Below are positions 1 to 12,960 of a stretch of 64,000 nt of DNA, piece by piece. The notes under the pieces are model-generated. The model saw only the letters and a list, made by a program, of their open reading frames with translations. It was not told the DNA's origin and did not search any database. A program made the position numbers and the translations under genes. The stretch is from Prorocentrum cordatum (taxonomy: Eukaryota > Sar > Dinophyceae > Prorocentrales > Prorocentraceae). How positions within the stretch are numbered: position 1 is the first letter of the stretch; each line of letters starts with the position of its first letter. Location of the stretch: NCBI GenBank assembly GCA_963575745.1, contig CAUYUJ010014260.1:682787-746786 (forward strand). The letters are read 5' to 3'.

Positions 1-1600
1 CCGCTGGGCACCCCGCCCCGCTCTGGCGACGCAGGGCGACCGCCGCGCCGCCGCTCCGCGGCAGTGGCGCCAGCTGCTTCCGCCGGGCAGCAGCCCAGCA
101 TGCATCGCGAGTGGCGCCGCCTCTTCCCGACGCACCGCTAGTCCGCCATCGCTGAACGCGGCGCGGCAGGCGCCCGCCCCGGCCGCGCGCGCCCCGCCCG
201 ACTTGCCCCTTATCCACCTCGAGTCGGGGGCGCCCCAATATGACCCGGGGTTAGGATGGCCACAAACAGCCGAATATAAACTGCGCAAGTTGCACCACCT
301 GGATTGCGCAACCACTGTCGCACCAGAAAGAACGCACAGCTGATACTGCACTGCATAATTGAACCACATTGATTGCGTTGCGCAACTGTACACAATATAT
401 TATCCTGTCAATAAAGAAAAATTGAAAATTACCCCCCCCCCCAGCCAAACGGTCTACATGTTCGCATAGTTGTCGCAGGTGGGCGTGAGCACTCGCCCAC
501 CCCAGGCAGTCTGTTCTCGCCCCTCGTTTCCTGGAGCAACTATGCGCGTGCACTCGTTTATCAACGGCCGTCAATGTCATGGGCCCCTTGCGAAACATGG
601 CGCGATGCGCGCGCTCGCGCGACGTCGCGCGCGCATGCCGAAATCATTCCAAAACCGCGGGTTTCGCAAGGATTTGAACTTCGACGCCCTGAACAATGCG
701 CACAAGAAGCCGCCGGTTTCGCAGCGCGAATTCGCAAAGAGTCCTGCGCCCGCGTTCGAACGAACGCTTTTGAAAGCCACCAGTGTTCAAACTTGATTAT
801 CATATCCGACATCGCGTGCCTCTCGCGCGCGCATGTTAAAACGAAAACACTTGCGCGCGTGCTGTCGCAAGAATCCCCCCTCCAACGGATGTAACGAGGA
901 GCGCGCGGGAGCGTCGTCGCGTGCGCATGCCAGGAACCCCCTAAAACCGTAGACTTCGCACGGGTTTCAAATCGACCGCCCCGGAAACAACAGCGCATGG
1001 CTTTGCAACCTTAGTTTCAGAAGAGGTCTGCGCGCGGTCTTGCAATTTCTCAATGAAGCCGTAAGTTCTCGACATGCTCATTGGGAATCCGACCAAACGG
1101 GCCTCTCGCGACGCGTGGCGAGATCATTCGAACGCCCTTGCGCGCGTGCTGGGGGGGCACGACTTCTGTCAAATAGTAGATTGCGGACTGCACGCGCGCG
1201 TCGGCCGCGCGCGCAATTCGAACTCCTTCCGGGGAACCTTTACCACCGATGCGAAGTCACCGCCATCGTCATCGGCATGAGCAGCATCGTCGCCGTCATT
1301 GACCTTGCCGTCGTCATCGTCATCATCGCCACCTTCATCGCTACTAAGCAGCATCCTGTCTGCCGTTGTCGGCGTCGACATGAGACCGTGCCCGCCCAAA
1401 TCAACGACTCGCACTAGATAGCCCGCTGGGGCATGCCCAACGGCCCAACGGTCAGCGCCACCGCGGCCGCGTCAGCCACGCAAGCATGCGCGGGTCAGCG
1501 CGCCTGCGGAGATGCACCGGCCAACGCCAAACACTCATCACAATCGCCGCCGCATGGGATTTGCAAACAAAGTTGCAGGTGGGTGGGTGGGATGGTTGCG
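1..1600. other. GC-rich DNA without a recognised gene
   Basis: No frame shows protein-like composition or motifs. Only the small 285-390 repeat is seen. Confidence 0.6.
285..390. repeat. TTGCGCAAC/TTGCACCAC repeat
   Basis: Short degenerate cluster (AAGTTGCACCACCTGG, ATTGCGCAACC) of the same family. Confidence 0.6.
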
Positions 1601-1624
1601 CGGGCAGAAGAATTAACAACAACC

Positions 1625-1805
1625 ACTTCGGCTACGCCACATAGCTTGCACCACACGAATTGACACGCGAAGGCTCCACCCAATGAAATGCAGAAGGCGG
1701 AATGCACCACATAGAACGCACAACACAGATTACACCACGTAGGTTGCACCACATAAATTGCACAACGTAGGGTGCAACACCTATACTGCGCCGCAAAGGT
1801 CGCAC
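1625..1805. repeat. TTGCACCACATAG degenerate repeat
   Basis: About nine units of 18-20 bases (GTAGGTTGCACCACATAAAT type). A TA microsatellite follows. Confidence 0.8.
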
Positions 1806-1840
1806 AACATCGTTGGGAGTCCACACTGGCGAACATTTAC

Positions 1841-1905
1841 ACATCGATATATATATATACACATATATATAGATATGTACATATCTATATATATATCTAT
1901 AAATA
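1841..1905. repeat. (TA)n-rich microsatellite
   Basis: ATATATAT and ACATATCT tracts. Confidence 0.9.
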
Positions 1906-1959
1906 TGCACGGACCCATACGACCACCTTTTCGGGTGATAAGGAGGTCCGGGGGTACCC

Positions 1960-2400
1960 AACGTCTCACTCAATCGATCTTACGATCGGCTGCGCGATCG
2001 ATGGCACGATCGATATCACAATAAATATCGGTATGGGCCTCATTGTGATTCTCACTAGCAGGCCCACGACCGATCTCGCTACGGGTCACCGACAGGGCAT
2101 CGGCGGGACGTCACCATCGATCTCACTAACAACCTCACTGGGCCGCTCTCACAATCAACCCCGCTGTCGATATCACAATCGATCGCACTATCCATCTCAT
2201 TAACGAAATCACGGTCGGTACGACTGCCAATATCGCCAGCAAATTTACTCCCGGTACCACTATCGATCCCACTGCTACTCCCGATATCACCATCGACGTC
2301 ACAATCGGTCCTATTACTGACATCAATATCGATATCACGATCAATCTCACGATCGGTCTCAGGATCGACCTCACTACCAATCTCACGATCGCTCCCACGA
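1960..2400. repeat. CGATCTCAC/ATCGATATCAC degenerate tandem repeat
   Basis: About 440 bases of units such as ATCGATATCACAATCGAT and CTCACGATCG with period near 18. Confidence 0.85.
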
Positions 2401-2819
2401 GGGGACATCGACAGGACACCGACGGGACACCACAAAACACCACGGGCACCACGGGACACCATCGGGACACCACGGCGGGCCACCCCCCGCCACCGAGAGA
2501 CAGTCTGGGGGGTGGAGTCGTTTGGTCTGGCGGCGCCCTAGCCAAGGGAGGGTTCATTCCTTTCGCCCGCCGACGCGGTTCCGCCCCGCCCGCACGCGCG
2601 ACACGAACACGAAACTGAAACCGATTGCCCTGCTGGGGGCTCCCCATGTCCCTGCGATCGCACCTCCGCACCTCTTACTCCAGGGACCGCCCCCGCCCCC
2701 ACCTTGCTAATGGGATCGCCCACCCCTCCCCCCATGGGTCCTTTCCTCTTCCTGTGGGTGTAGGGCGGTGCTGCGGTGGTCCCCCCCCGCCTCCCCCCCC
2801 CCACTTGGGTGTAGGGCAG

Positions 2820-2945
2820 CGTTGGGTCGTCGTCGTCGTGATCGTGGTCGTCGTCGTCGTCGTTGTCGTGGTCGTCGTGGTCGTTGTCGTCGCCGTCGTT
2901 GTCGCCGTCGTCGTCGAAATCGTCGTCGTCGTCGTCGTCGTCCCC
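2820..2945. repeat. (GTC)n microsatellite
   Basis: Interrupted GTC triplets that give long Val or Asp runs in translated frames; not coding. Confidence 0.9.
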
Positions 2946-3174
2946 CATCCCATCTTGGGGGACGCCCATGGAACGCCCATCCACCGCCTTCCGCCGACCT
3001 TCCGCAAGCGGAGCCGCCGTCGTTTTACTCCCGCGGGCTTCTGCCGAAGGCGACCAATATGCGGCAAATGGGGGGCCCTTTTTGGGACGCCCCGCGTGGG
3101 CGCGTGGCAGGTTGCAGTCTGGCGCGGTGGCCGCCTCCCGCCAGCCGCGGGGAGCCCTGTTGGGTCCGTGGGAT

Positions 3175-3905
3175 GCGGGGTAGCGCCATGGGTTGCGTCA
3201 TCCATTGCTTTGTTGCGCGATCCATGGATTGCGCCACAGGGTGTGCGATCCATGGGATGCGCCGTGCTCGGATTGCGCCACCCCTGAGACGCGCCATAGG
3301 GTGCTATGTCCATGCTTTGCACCATCTTTGGATGCGCCATCCATTACGCCACGGGTTGTGCGATCCATCGGTTGCTTCGTTGTGCCATGGATTGCGCCAC
3401 CCGTTAGTTGCATGTGTTACGCGACCCATGGGTTGTGCCGTGGGTTACGCCATCCGTGAATTGCGCCGAAGACTTCGCCACCTGCGAGGAGCGCCATGGG
3501 TTGCACCTGAGGTTGCGCATGGTTCTGCCGAATGCAAGCAGGCCTGCCACTGATCGCGGTACAATTCGTGCACCCGACGGCCAAACACAATACGGGCTGC
3601 TACTGGTTGCGCCACAGGTTTCGAACTCGGTGGCCGCAGATACCAACGGCCTGTCTGCTTTTGGTTGCGCCATCAATTCCGCACTCGGCGGCCAAGAATA
3701 GCACGTGCTACCTTTGGTTTCGCCATAGATTGCGCACGTGGCGATCGAATACGCGGCCTGTAATTGGTTGCGCAATATGTTGTGCACACGTCGGCCCTTA
3801 CTAAAAATGTATGATATTGGTTGCACCGTATGTTGCACAACCTGATACCGATCATGCACTGGCCCTTACTTGGTGGCACTACACATCCCACTGTTACCGC
3901 TTGCG
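3175..3905. repeat. GCGCCAT/ATTGCGCC degenerate repeat cluster
   Basis: Repeats of GTTGCGCCATCCATGG type with a 20-30 base period, decaying rightwards. Similar TTGCACCAC units lie at 285-390, 1625-1805, 40440-40600 and 48180-48340. Confidence 0.8.
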
Positions 3906-4314
3906 CCATAAACTGAGCACTTTTCGGCAGAAAATAAAACGGATACATGACAGGAGGGACTGGACAGAGGTCGAGTCAGTCATAGTGGGCGAACAATGAG
4001 TTCGCACATTGTCATTCACTTGTTGCACCCAATACGGCATGAACACACATGGAATACCTGGCAACCAACATGACGGAAGTAGGCGTACAAGAACAGAATG
4101 AGCCCTAGATGGCAGTGGAGCCGTTGAAAGCGGCCGAATCAGACGGTCTAGGATTCGATGGCACGCGCACGAACGACGCAAGGCCGCACCACGCAAAGCC
4201 ATTGATCGTAAGGTCACGCAAGACGTGCGCATTGTACTGGCAACTGTCGGGATATGCGAAGCATTCAGGCCATATGTTGTGGCACACACTCGATGTAGCT
4301 CATGCGTGACACGG

Positions 4315-4700
4315 CTATACCGCTCCTGCCCCTGATCCTGCTCATCCTGCCCCTCCTCCAGAGCCTCATGTCTCTTGTAAGACTCCTGCTTCTCATCCCA
4401 CCTCCCGCATGTCTCCTCCTCGTCCTCCTCCTCTTCCTTATCATCCTGAACTCCTCCCGTCCCTTGCCCCTCCTCCTGCTGATCCTTCTCCTACTCCTCT
4501 TGATCATCCTGCTCCGCTCACTCACCCTGATCACCCTTTCCCTCCAACTCCTCCCTCAACTCTTGCTCGTGTCAATGTACCTGCTCCATTGAATCTGCGT
4601 GTATGAAACGTCCGGGTCGTCCTGAATTTTCCAGCTCGTCCACGTCCTCCTCCTGCGAATGCTGCTCCTCCTCCTCCTCCTCATCCTGCTCATGCTTCTG
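4315..4700. repeat. (TCC)n-rich low-complexity tract
   Basis: Pyrimidine-rich with imperfect TCC/TCT units; makes Leu- and Pro-rich frames only. Confidence 0.8.
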
Positions 4701-4914
4701 CTCCTGATCTGCCACCGTGCCGCTGGCCACGGAGTGGGCGTGTCATCAGGTCCTTTGCCTAGCCCCCGAAGCACCCCTAAGGAGTCGTCAATGGATCCGG
4801 AGCCCGAGGTTCCAAATCTTCTTGGGCTTCTCGCGTGCTCCCAAGAGTACCTAGAGCTTCTCGCTTCTTCACGCATGAGTTGGTCAGGCCCAAAGGGGGG
4901 CACAAGACAGGCCA

Positions 4915-5395
4915 ATAGGGCCTCAAGATGCCGCCCAGACGGTCCAAGAGGGCTCCGAGCCACCGAACCATCGCACCAAGGCTCCCAAGATGGTCCCAAG
5001 AGGCCTCCAAGAGGCCCCAAGAGTGGCCCAAGAGCCTTCCCAAGAGGGCCCCGAGAGGCCAAACGATATGTTTGCCATGATTTGGGGGTCCTCGACTTTT
5101 CGAAATCCCGACGCTCCAAGACGGCCTGAGACTGCCCCAGGACCGGCCCAAGACGACCCAAGAGGCTCCCAGGAGGGCACCAACACGGCCCAAAAGGGCT
5201 CCAAGACGGCCCCAGAGGCGGACAAGACGCCCAAAGACAGCCCCGAGAAGGGCCCAAGAGGCACCCAAGACGCCCCAAGAGACCTCCAAGAGAGCCCGCA
5301 GACGCCTCAAGCAGGCCCAAAACCGTCCCCAAGAGGCATTAAAACGGCCCCCAAGAAGACCCCGAAAGGCCTCCCGCGATATCCCAACTAACATC
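4915..5395. repeat. CCAAGAGG array 1
   Basis: Degenerate array of a 10-12 bp unit such as GGCCCAAGAG/CTCCAAGACG, with one spacer near 5065-5110 that ends TCCCGACGCTCCAAGACGG. Confidence 0.9.
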
Positions 5396-5399
5396 CTAA

Positions 5400-7060
5400 A
5401 AACTTTTGACCCACAACCCAGGCACGGTGACGGGATGGGCTGAAGGTCCTCCTCCTCCTCCTCCTCCTCCTCTTCCTGAGCATCATCCGTCGTCGCACTC
5501 GACATGAAACTCTTCCCTCTTCTGCTGCATATGCACATGTTGATCCTTCTGTCCTTCCTGCTATCATCCTGTTGTTAAGCCTTCAAGACCTTCCCATTAT
5601 GCTAACGTGCCTCCTCCTCCTCTTCCTGCTCTGTCCCATCTGCCTCCCTCTTCTCATCGCCGGGCTCCTTTGGGATGAGGTGGTGGAAGGTCAGCAACAT
5701 CGACCTGTTCCACAGGAGAATAGAGCCACTGGCACGCCCCCACTCTGGTTGGCACCATCGGTTCCACATGGCGAGATCAGGAAACCCTAAACCAACACAT
5801 GTAATCGTCTATTGAACGCCAACATGTTTCTTCCGCGGGCTTCCCCCGAGGAAGAGATGACAACCTCTCGAGCCCTCGAAGGCGAGGCCCTCTCTGGAGC
5901 GTCCCACATGGGAAAGCACGATGCACAACCCATGCCCTAGAACTAAGGGTGTTGTGAGCCGTGCCCATCCTTCAGGGGTCGCCAGCGCTCCAGGGTGGGA
6001 GGGGAGGCGAGCGGTTGGGGCATGTGTCTGAGCTTCAACTTTGTCGGGATGCCTGCAACACATCTCGCAATCGCCCTCCTGGAGCTCCCCGGAATCCTCG
6101 TCGAGCACGTCGTCGACGCTCCTTGAATGGCTGGGGGCCGATGCAACGGGGGACCATCCAGATGGCCACTTGACGTGCATCATCTGCCCCCACTCTCAAC
6201 TACAAAACGACGCTGGGGAGTGAACGCGGTCTAGAATCAACCGACGTTTAGATCGCAATCGATGCATCAGAAGCCGTCCTTCCGAATAGCGCACTTTGCC
6301 TGGATGGCTGGTCGGTCGTAGGTCATTCCTCGTCTCGATCCACTCAGATCCTGCCAAGATTCTCGGGAGCGGCCAAGAGGGGGGTGTCGAAGAGGGGGGG
6401 GCGCAAATCATGACCGGCGGCATGTGCGCGGCCCAGCGGGGGGGCCAGGGACGCAATGAAATAAGAAGAGGCGCCATGGAATCTGGGGAAGTATCATGGC
6501 CCCCGCCATGATATCCACCCCCCCCAGTCATCACCCCCCTCTTTGCCGCCCCCGAGATTCGAAACGTTCGCTCAAACGGGCGGGGGGTCGCAGGATGCCA
6601 GAACGAGCCGGGCGAGCGTCTGGAGACCCTGAACCCATTGCTCGTCACTCGCAACACTCGGTGCAGCTTGGGAATACTGGCGAGACCCTGAACCCCAAAA
6701 TGTTGTCATCTCTTGGGGACGCCATTGTACTCCCGCTGGCTTCCGCTGGCCTTCCGACGGCTTCCGCAGCCGGACCAGACCCCCGTCTCACTTCCGCCAA
6801 CATCCGCAGACCTCCCGCAGACGAAGAGGCACCAATATCTCGACGACGCGAACGCGAGGGTCTTTCTGGCACGCCTCATACAGCATAGGTCCCTCGGTCC
6901 TCCATGAGAAGAGATGTGCGGGGAGGGGGGGGGAGGGCCCCGCCAGAAAGAGAGAATCCTGAGGTCCGCGACGGCCACGTCGAGCGGCCGCCCATACTCA
7001 AGGAATGTCCTCCGGTCCCCACTCCTCGGGCCACTCGGCGTCGAAGACGACGACGACGCG
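5400..7060. other. No gene recognised
   Basis: Mixed GC-rich DNA with scattered TCC tracts. Frames on both strands read as noise. Confidence 0.55.
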
Positions 7061-7062
7061 GT

Positions 7063-8010
7063 CGACTAATCCTCCTCCTCCTCCTCCTCCTCCTCCTCCG
7101 CCGCCTCCTCCTCCTCCTTGTGCTCCTCCTCCTTCCTACCTCTTCTTTCACCTCCTCACACACTTATTCAAGATAAAGAATACGCTCCGCTCTCTCCCGA
7201 AGAGGGGAGGGGGGGCACGCCCCCGTCCGCACGCGTATTGTTTTTTTTTCTCGCACGGGAATTCAAAGGTTGGTGGTCCACATGTTTTTTACAATCTGGT
7301 CGTTCCCAATCGTTCAAGATGGTGTTGCTGCTGCAGCTTGGGCCGCATTTTAGGATCGGCGATTTTCTCCCGTCGTTCAGAAACGGCACTCTCGCCCCTG
7401 CGCGGGCCACTTTTCTGGATCAAAATCCTTCCTGATCGATGTCGCCTCCTGCTTTCCGCGCCTCCGCCTTCCCCGGGTCCTATTGCGCCCGCTCCTTCCA
7501 TTCCAGCTCCTGCTGTTGCTGATCGTCCTCGTCCTCCTCCCTCCTTCTCCTCCTCACCGCCACCTCCTCCTCCTCCTCCGCAATTCCGTTCATCCGCTTG
7601 CGCATTCAACGGTGGGGCCATTTTTGGAATTCCGGGTCCGCACGACACGCGTCAGCGCATAGAGCGCGTCCTCCACCTCCTCCACCTCCTCCTCCCCCTC
7701 CTCCTCTTCCCTATCCTGCTCGTCCTCCTCCTCCTCCTCCTCCCTGGCTTCCGCCCCCCCCCCCCGGCGGGTCCCGAGGCCCAGGGCGGGCCCCACCGGC
7801 GGGGGCGAGGCCGAGAGCCGGCGGCCGCACGCGGAGGCGCACGCGGAGGCGCGCGCGGAGGTGCACACTGCCAGGGGGCTGAGCCAGGCAGCCAGGCCAT
7901 GGAGCCGCGGGGGGGCTTCCTCCTCGTCGTCCTCCTCCTCCTCCTCCTCCTCCTCCTCCTTCTGCTCCTCCTCCTCGTCCCTCCTCGTCCTCCTCCTCCT
8001 CCTCCGCCTC
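7063..8010. repeat. (CCT)n-rich low-complexity tracts
   Basis: Three TCC-rich stretches at about 7063-7130, 7540-7750 and 7915-8010 with GC-rich unique DNA between. The long Pro, Ser, Gly or Glu frames here are repeat artefacts. Confidence 0.85.
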
Positions 8011-8892
8011 CTCCTGGGTGGGGGGGGGGGGGATTGTCAGCTCGGCATCCTTTTCGCAGGTCCTCATCCTCAAAGAGCACGGTGCCACGAGGCACGCGAG
8101 AGCCAGGACTACCCGCCCAGACAACGGGGCGACGCCGGGAGGCCGCCAGGCTTCCACATGATGCGGGCAGCATCTGGCGGTTGTTTTTGCTGTCAAGACA
8201 TAGTATCGCTTGAAGGGGCGAGGAGGGAAGAAACGGGGTATGCGCCCACACAAGCTGAGGGGAAAACGAGAACGAAGATGAGGCGGGCGAAAAAAAAGGA
8301 CGAGAAGGAGAAGAACGAGAATAATAAAAACGATGTCGAAGAGGGTGGCATAGGAAGATAAATATAAAACAAGAGGAGCTGGAAGAAGAGGAAGAAAGGG
8401 GGAGGAGGGAGTCCCGCACACAACTGTCTTCGGGCGACGATCGACAATGCAGAACCGCGTGCATCTACAAAGCTCGCTGCCCGTTTGCAGCTCGTTTGCC
8501 TTCGCCTCAACTGCTCTGCTTCCCGTAGCCTGCTCGCCGCTTTGCGCAGAAACGGCGATACCGAATGTGCTCGCGCACACCCCATGCCGTATCCGTTCAA
8601 TGAAATCTTATCCTGCCTGCGCTGACCCATCCAGCCCAAGTCGGGAAAATAGAGGCTGCCCTCCCCGCAGGTACCCCAAAAATATCCGCAGGACATCGCT
8701 ATTGGGTGGCCCATGTGCCCATCAACACTTGATTATACGATTTGTTGAACATCGCATGGGCTGTCGAAAGGCCCCCCCCGAATCCACCCACGGCCCCTCA
8801 GTGTGAGCCCCCCTCCGACTGGAACATGTATCAGGCATTGCTGTCCGATAGCGGCATCAGACATTGCTTCGGCAACAGACCTTCCCCATCTT

Positions 8893-8896
<4 letters not shown>

Positions 8897-8925
<29 letters not shown>
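8897..8925. repeat. (CA)n microsatellite
   Basis: A clean run of CA dinucleotides. Confidence 0.95.
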
Positions 8926-8928
<3 letters not shown>

Positions 8929-9239
8929 TACATTTATACATGTCTGAAGCTGTATGTCGGTGTATATTGACAGATGCGGGAGCACTAATAGAAACAATGC
9001 GCAATCAATAATTTGGAGTAGGCTGCCGAGACTAACTACAGTAGGTCTGCTGAGTCATGCATGCTCGATCCCCCTGAGTGGGCCTCTTCCAAGTGCATAC
9101 AGATGTGTATATAGGTACACATAGAAAAGGTGCGTTGCCCATCGCATGTGTTCACTCCTTCGATTCAGCTCCAACGATTGGACATACTTGCGCCCGCTTG
9201 TTGCGGGTCTTTGTCGGGCCCCCAAAGGCCCCAAGCTGG

Positions 9240-9340
9240 GGAGAAAGGTCCAGATCCCAACTGGACGGTTCAGATCCCACATGGACGGTCCAGATCCCAG
9301 CCGGTAAGAAAACCAGAACGGTCCACATCCCAACGGTTCG
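9240..9340. repeat. GGTCCAGATCCCA tandem and dispersed repeat
   Basis: About four units of GGACGGTCCAGATCCCA. The reverse complement of the last two, with GTAAGAAAACC/GTGAGAAAGCC between, is at 18356-18440. Confidence 0.85.
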
Positions 9341-9469
9341 TGCTAAGCTTCCAAGCGCATGAAAGGCTTGGAAAAGTGGCTACGTAGGCGCTTGGTTTGC
9401 GCTTCACAGGTGTATCCTTGAAGGCGACTCCTCGGTGTCGTGCAAGATTCGTGTGGGTTCATCTAAAAA

Positions 9470-10540
9470 GCTTCCTGAACAAATCCGTAAGAACTCTGAG
9501 GATACCGTCGGACTCTTGACGATTCTTGTTTAGTTTCCTGCAAGGTGTGTGAGGATCCCTCAGACGTCCTGAAAGACTCCCGAGACTTCTGGAGGGATTC
9601 CTTGGGATTCCTCAGGGTGCCTTAGGATTCCAGAAGATTCGTGAAGAATCCCTGTAGGTTTACCAAAGGATTTCTGAGGGTTCCCCTAAGGCTTCTTCAT
9701 GGATTCCTGAAACATCCCTGAAGACTTGAACAGATTCGGGAAGATTCCCGAGGATCCCCGACTGATTCCCTGAGAGATTCCTCAAGATTCCTAAGGGGGT
9801 CCTGCGGGATTCCCCAAGGATTCCTGAAAGTCTCCTATAAGATGTGAAATTCCTGTGGGTGTTTAGCGTTATAGACGTGTCATACACGTGGCGCTTACGT
9901 TCCGTGTACGTCGGGCATGCGTTTCGCATGCGCTTCTGAAGCGGCCCGCATAAGATCCGGATACGCGCCCCGCACGATCGTATACGTTTGATACAATGCT
10001 CGTATACGTTTCGTGCACGTTCGTATACACTGCCTTCTTGAAATGCCTTGAGCCTGTTTACGGCTACCCTGTCCTCCTGGAGTACTTCGAACAGCACTAT
10101 GAAAGCCGAGTGAGTTCCCTAACAGAAACAAATAAGTTTCGGTCCATTGCGAAGACGATGGTGCAAAAAGAAGTTCCCCAATTGGGCTTGACTCAAAGGA
10201 TTTTACTTGGTTCTCGGGACCCTACTTTGCCCGTTCCCTAGACATTCCCTGGGTTCTCTGGGTTCCACGGGTTCCCCCGGTGTCTTCCCCGGGTTTCCCG
10301 GGTTCCCTTGGTGTCCCCAAATGTCCCGGCCCGGGTGTCCCCGGGTGTCCCCGGCGGCCGGGTTCCCCGGTTTCCTCGGGTTCCTCAATTTCCCCAGTTT
10401 CCCCAGGTTCTCCTGGGTTCCCTGGGTTCCTTGGTTTCCCCTGGTGTCCCAAGTGCCTCATGGCAAGCAATGCCAAGCAACGCCAGGCAATCTCATGCCA
10501 AGCAATGCCAATCAGTGCCACACAATGTCAAGCACTGGGC
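9470..10540. repeat. Series of degenerate short repeats
   Basis: In order: GATTCCTGAGG units (9470-9840), CGTATACGTTT units (9890-10030), GGTTCCCTGGG units (10205-10450) and CAAGCAATGCC units (10455-10540). Each has a different 10-13 base unit. Confidence 0.8.
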
Positions 10541-10544
10541 CGAT

Positions 10545-11360
10545 ATCATAAGAAGCTTTCCGCTAGTTGTTTAGAGGTCGGAGCTTCTTGTCCTACTTGA
10601 GGACTAGTTGTGGCTGGGCTGAAGTTTATCCTGTTCTGGTGTAGCTGGCGCAAGTTGTGTAATAATTATGTAAGTGATGTAAGTGAATGTTTGGTGTTGT
10701 AACTACACTTGTGCTATGTATAAGTATGTGTCTTCGTTTTGGGCAGCGGGCTAAGTTACTTATGAAGTAACAATAAGTAATTAGCTGTTGTTAATAACAA
10801 GGAAATTAGCCCTACTTACTCGCACGTCTGCAGAATTAGCCTATGCTCCACTCAGCCCCCTCCGCGACTCGCGCGTCTGGAATCGGTTCCCCGACCTAAT
10901 TGTTGACGCTTCGCGACTCCCCACCAGTCACTCGCCTTCTTGCGATCCGCTGCTGTTGGACCTTCTGGCCTCGGCAACCCTGGTACTCCGCAGCCTGCTG
11001 ATGCTCACGCCCCCACTGGGCGCACAATTCGGCTGTTGTTGGCAGTCGCTTCTCTTGGCTTCGGCCACCCTGGTACTTCCGCAGTCCCATGGGTGCCTAC
11101 GCTCCTGCACCTAATTTCCTCGCAGCTCGCAGACCCTGGCCGCCGTCCACACTGGCAGCCAGCCCCCTATTGCAGCGCGTTGCATGCTTGCACCCTGGCA
11201 GTGCAGCTCTTCAGCAGTTGCTGTCAGCCTCTTCCCACTCGCCGGCCTGGCCGCTGAGGTGCCGCGTGAGGCTTCGGCCCACCGCTTTAGGTTAAGTCGT
11301 CTCTGCGCGCCCCGCTCTGACTGGACTCGCCGCTGGCGCGCTCGCCTGCGGCCGCTGACT
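10545..11360. other. No gene recognised; AT-richer block 10600-10800
   Basis: The AT-rich part has repeated TAAGT/ATTA motifs (TAAGTAATT, GTAAGTGA), similar in tone to 18180-18260. Nothing else stands out. Confidence 0.55.
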
Positions 11361-11901
11361 AAAAAAGTATCTCCACCAGCCCATCCAGAAACGATGTCCA
11401 GAGGAGTTGAGGTCGTCAGGGAAGCGGGGGAGCATGCAGAATAACAAGGTGCGGGGGAAGCTGTCATATACCCCGAGGGGAAGGATGGAGGAGGAATCGT
11501 CGTCGTCGGAAGGGCGAGGACGAGGAGGGCGAGCAAGGAGAAGGAGGAGAAGGGGGATAATGAGATAAAGGAGGAGAAGGAGGGGAAAGAGGAGAAGGAG
11601 GAGGAGGGGGAAGAGGAGGAGGAGGAGAAGGACGAGGACCAGCAGAATAGCCAGAAGCATCTTGAATACCTCTCGGATGTCTCTTGGAAGCCTTTTGGAG
11701 GCCTCTTCGGGCGTATTGGGGTCTCTTGGCGGTCAAGGGGGGGCTCTTGGGCGTCTTTGGTGCTTCGGCGGGGCCTCGACCCCCCCCCGAGGTCCGCCCC
11801 GTGCCGTCGACGAGGACGAGGACGAGGACGACGAGGACGGGAGAGGCCCGAGGGAGGCCACGACGGGGGCCCCGAACCCCCCCGAGGTCCGCCGCGTGCC
11901 G

Positions 11902-11933
<32 letters not shown>

Positions 11934-12016
11934 GACGACGATGACGAGGACGGGGGAGGCCATTGGGGGGCCCCGAAGGGGGGCCCGACCCCCCCCCCGA
12001 GGTCCGCCGCGTGCCG

Positions 12017-12056
<40 letters not shown>

Positions 12057-12259
12057 GGACGTGGGGGCCCCGAGGGGGACCCCGACCCCCCCGAAGTCCG
12101 CGCCGTGCAGTCGACGAGGACAAGGACGAGGACGAGGGCCCCCGACCCCTCCCCGCGAGGTCCGCCACGTGCCGTCGACGAGGACGAGGACGAGGACGAC
12201 GAGGACGGGGGGCCCCCGAGGGGGGCCCCGACAACCCCCGAGGTCCGCCCCGTGCCGCT

Positions 12260-12291
<32 letters not shown>

Positions 12292-12480
12292 GCACCGACC
12301 CCCCCAGAGGTCCGCCGCGTGCCCTCGACGACGACGAGGACGAGGACGAGGACAACGAGGACGGGGGAGGCCCGAGGGGGGCCCCGAGGGGTGCTCCGAG
12401 CCCCCCCCCCTCCCCCCGAGGTCCGCCCCGTGCCGCCGACGACGACGAGGACGAGGACGAGGATGACGAGGACGGGGGGG
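11361..12480. repeat. Inverted segmental repeat, left arm (minisatellite plus unique part)
   Basis: The arm has a unique-looking part (11361-11770, with GTATCTCCACC, GTCATATACCCC and GCAGAATAGCCAGAAGCATC) and an array of about eight GAGGTCCGCC units of 70-115 bp (11795-12480). The reverse complement recurs at 17330-18085. The GAGGAC tracts make long Asp/Glu or Arg/Thr frames on each strand that are not genes. Confidence 0.88.
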
Positions 12481-12599
12481 GGGGGGCGAGGGGGGCCCCG
12501 AGGGGGGCCCCGAGAGGGGGCCCCGAGTGGGGGCCCGAGGGGTCGGGGCGGAAGGGTGGAAAGGGGGAAACGCTCCAAACCACATACGCCCAGAGGGCT

Positions 12600-12960
12600 T
12601 GTGGGACTTACCACATATGGACTTACCACACATACGTACTACGAGTACCGCGAATGAACCACAATGTCTTATTCATGTTATGACATTGTTACCTTGATGG
12701 TGTATTCTGTTATCTGGTGATTTCAACTCCCAAGAAACCAAACATATATCAACACGAAGCCATGATACATTTAAATAAAGCATGTTGCATATAAGCATAA
12801 CGTGTTTCTTGTGGTGCTATAGTTAAATGTACCATGATACGTTTACATATAGCACGGTATCATGCTGCTATGTTTTGTTATATTGGGATTCGAACTCACA
12901 AGAGAACACACGATGACATCCGGATAACAACACTATAGCAAACAAAAAAAACATGGTGCT
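12600..12960 (+). mobile_element. AT-rich candidate LTR relic with primer-site-like end
   Basis: An AT-rich block in GC-rich surroundings ends AACA at 12953, directly followed by TGGTGCTATCAGAGC, which resembles a Met-tRNA primer site (TGGTATCAGAGC with GC added). No second LTR or coding was found, so a solo or truncated LTR is the best guess. Confidence 0.35.

Noticed and set aside
7005-8213. 402-codon plus frame
   Set aside because: Pro, Leu and Ser runs from TCC repeats only.
8865-8880. GCTTCGGCA as a U6 snRNA start
   Set aside because: Only nine bases match and no downstream U6 sequence follows.
10041-10062. Reverse-strand spliced-leader-like text (CTTGAGCC ... GGCTAC)
   Set aside because: The middle differs in length and sequence (seven bases against five), so it is chance.
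11111-12633. Long open frames of 300-490 codons on both strands
   Set aside because: They are translations of GAGGAC and GAGGTCCGCC repeats, open in several frames at once.
12880-12945. Reverse tRNA-like text around GGGATTCGAACTC
   Set aside because: The arms do not pair and no anticodon stem forms.
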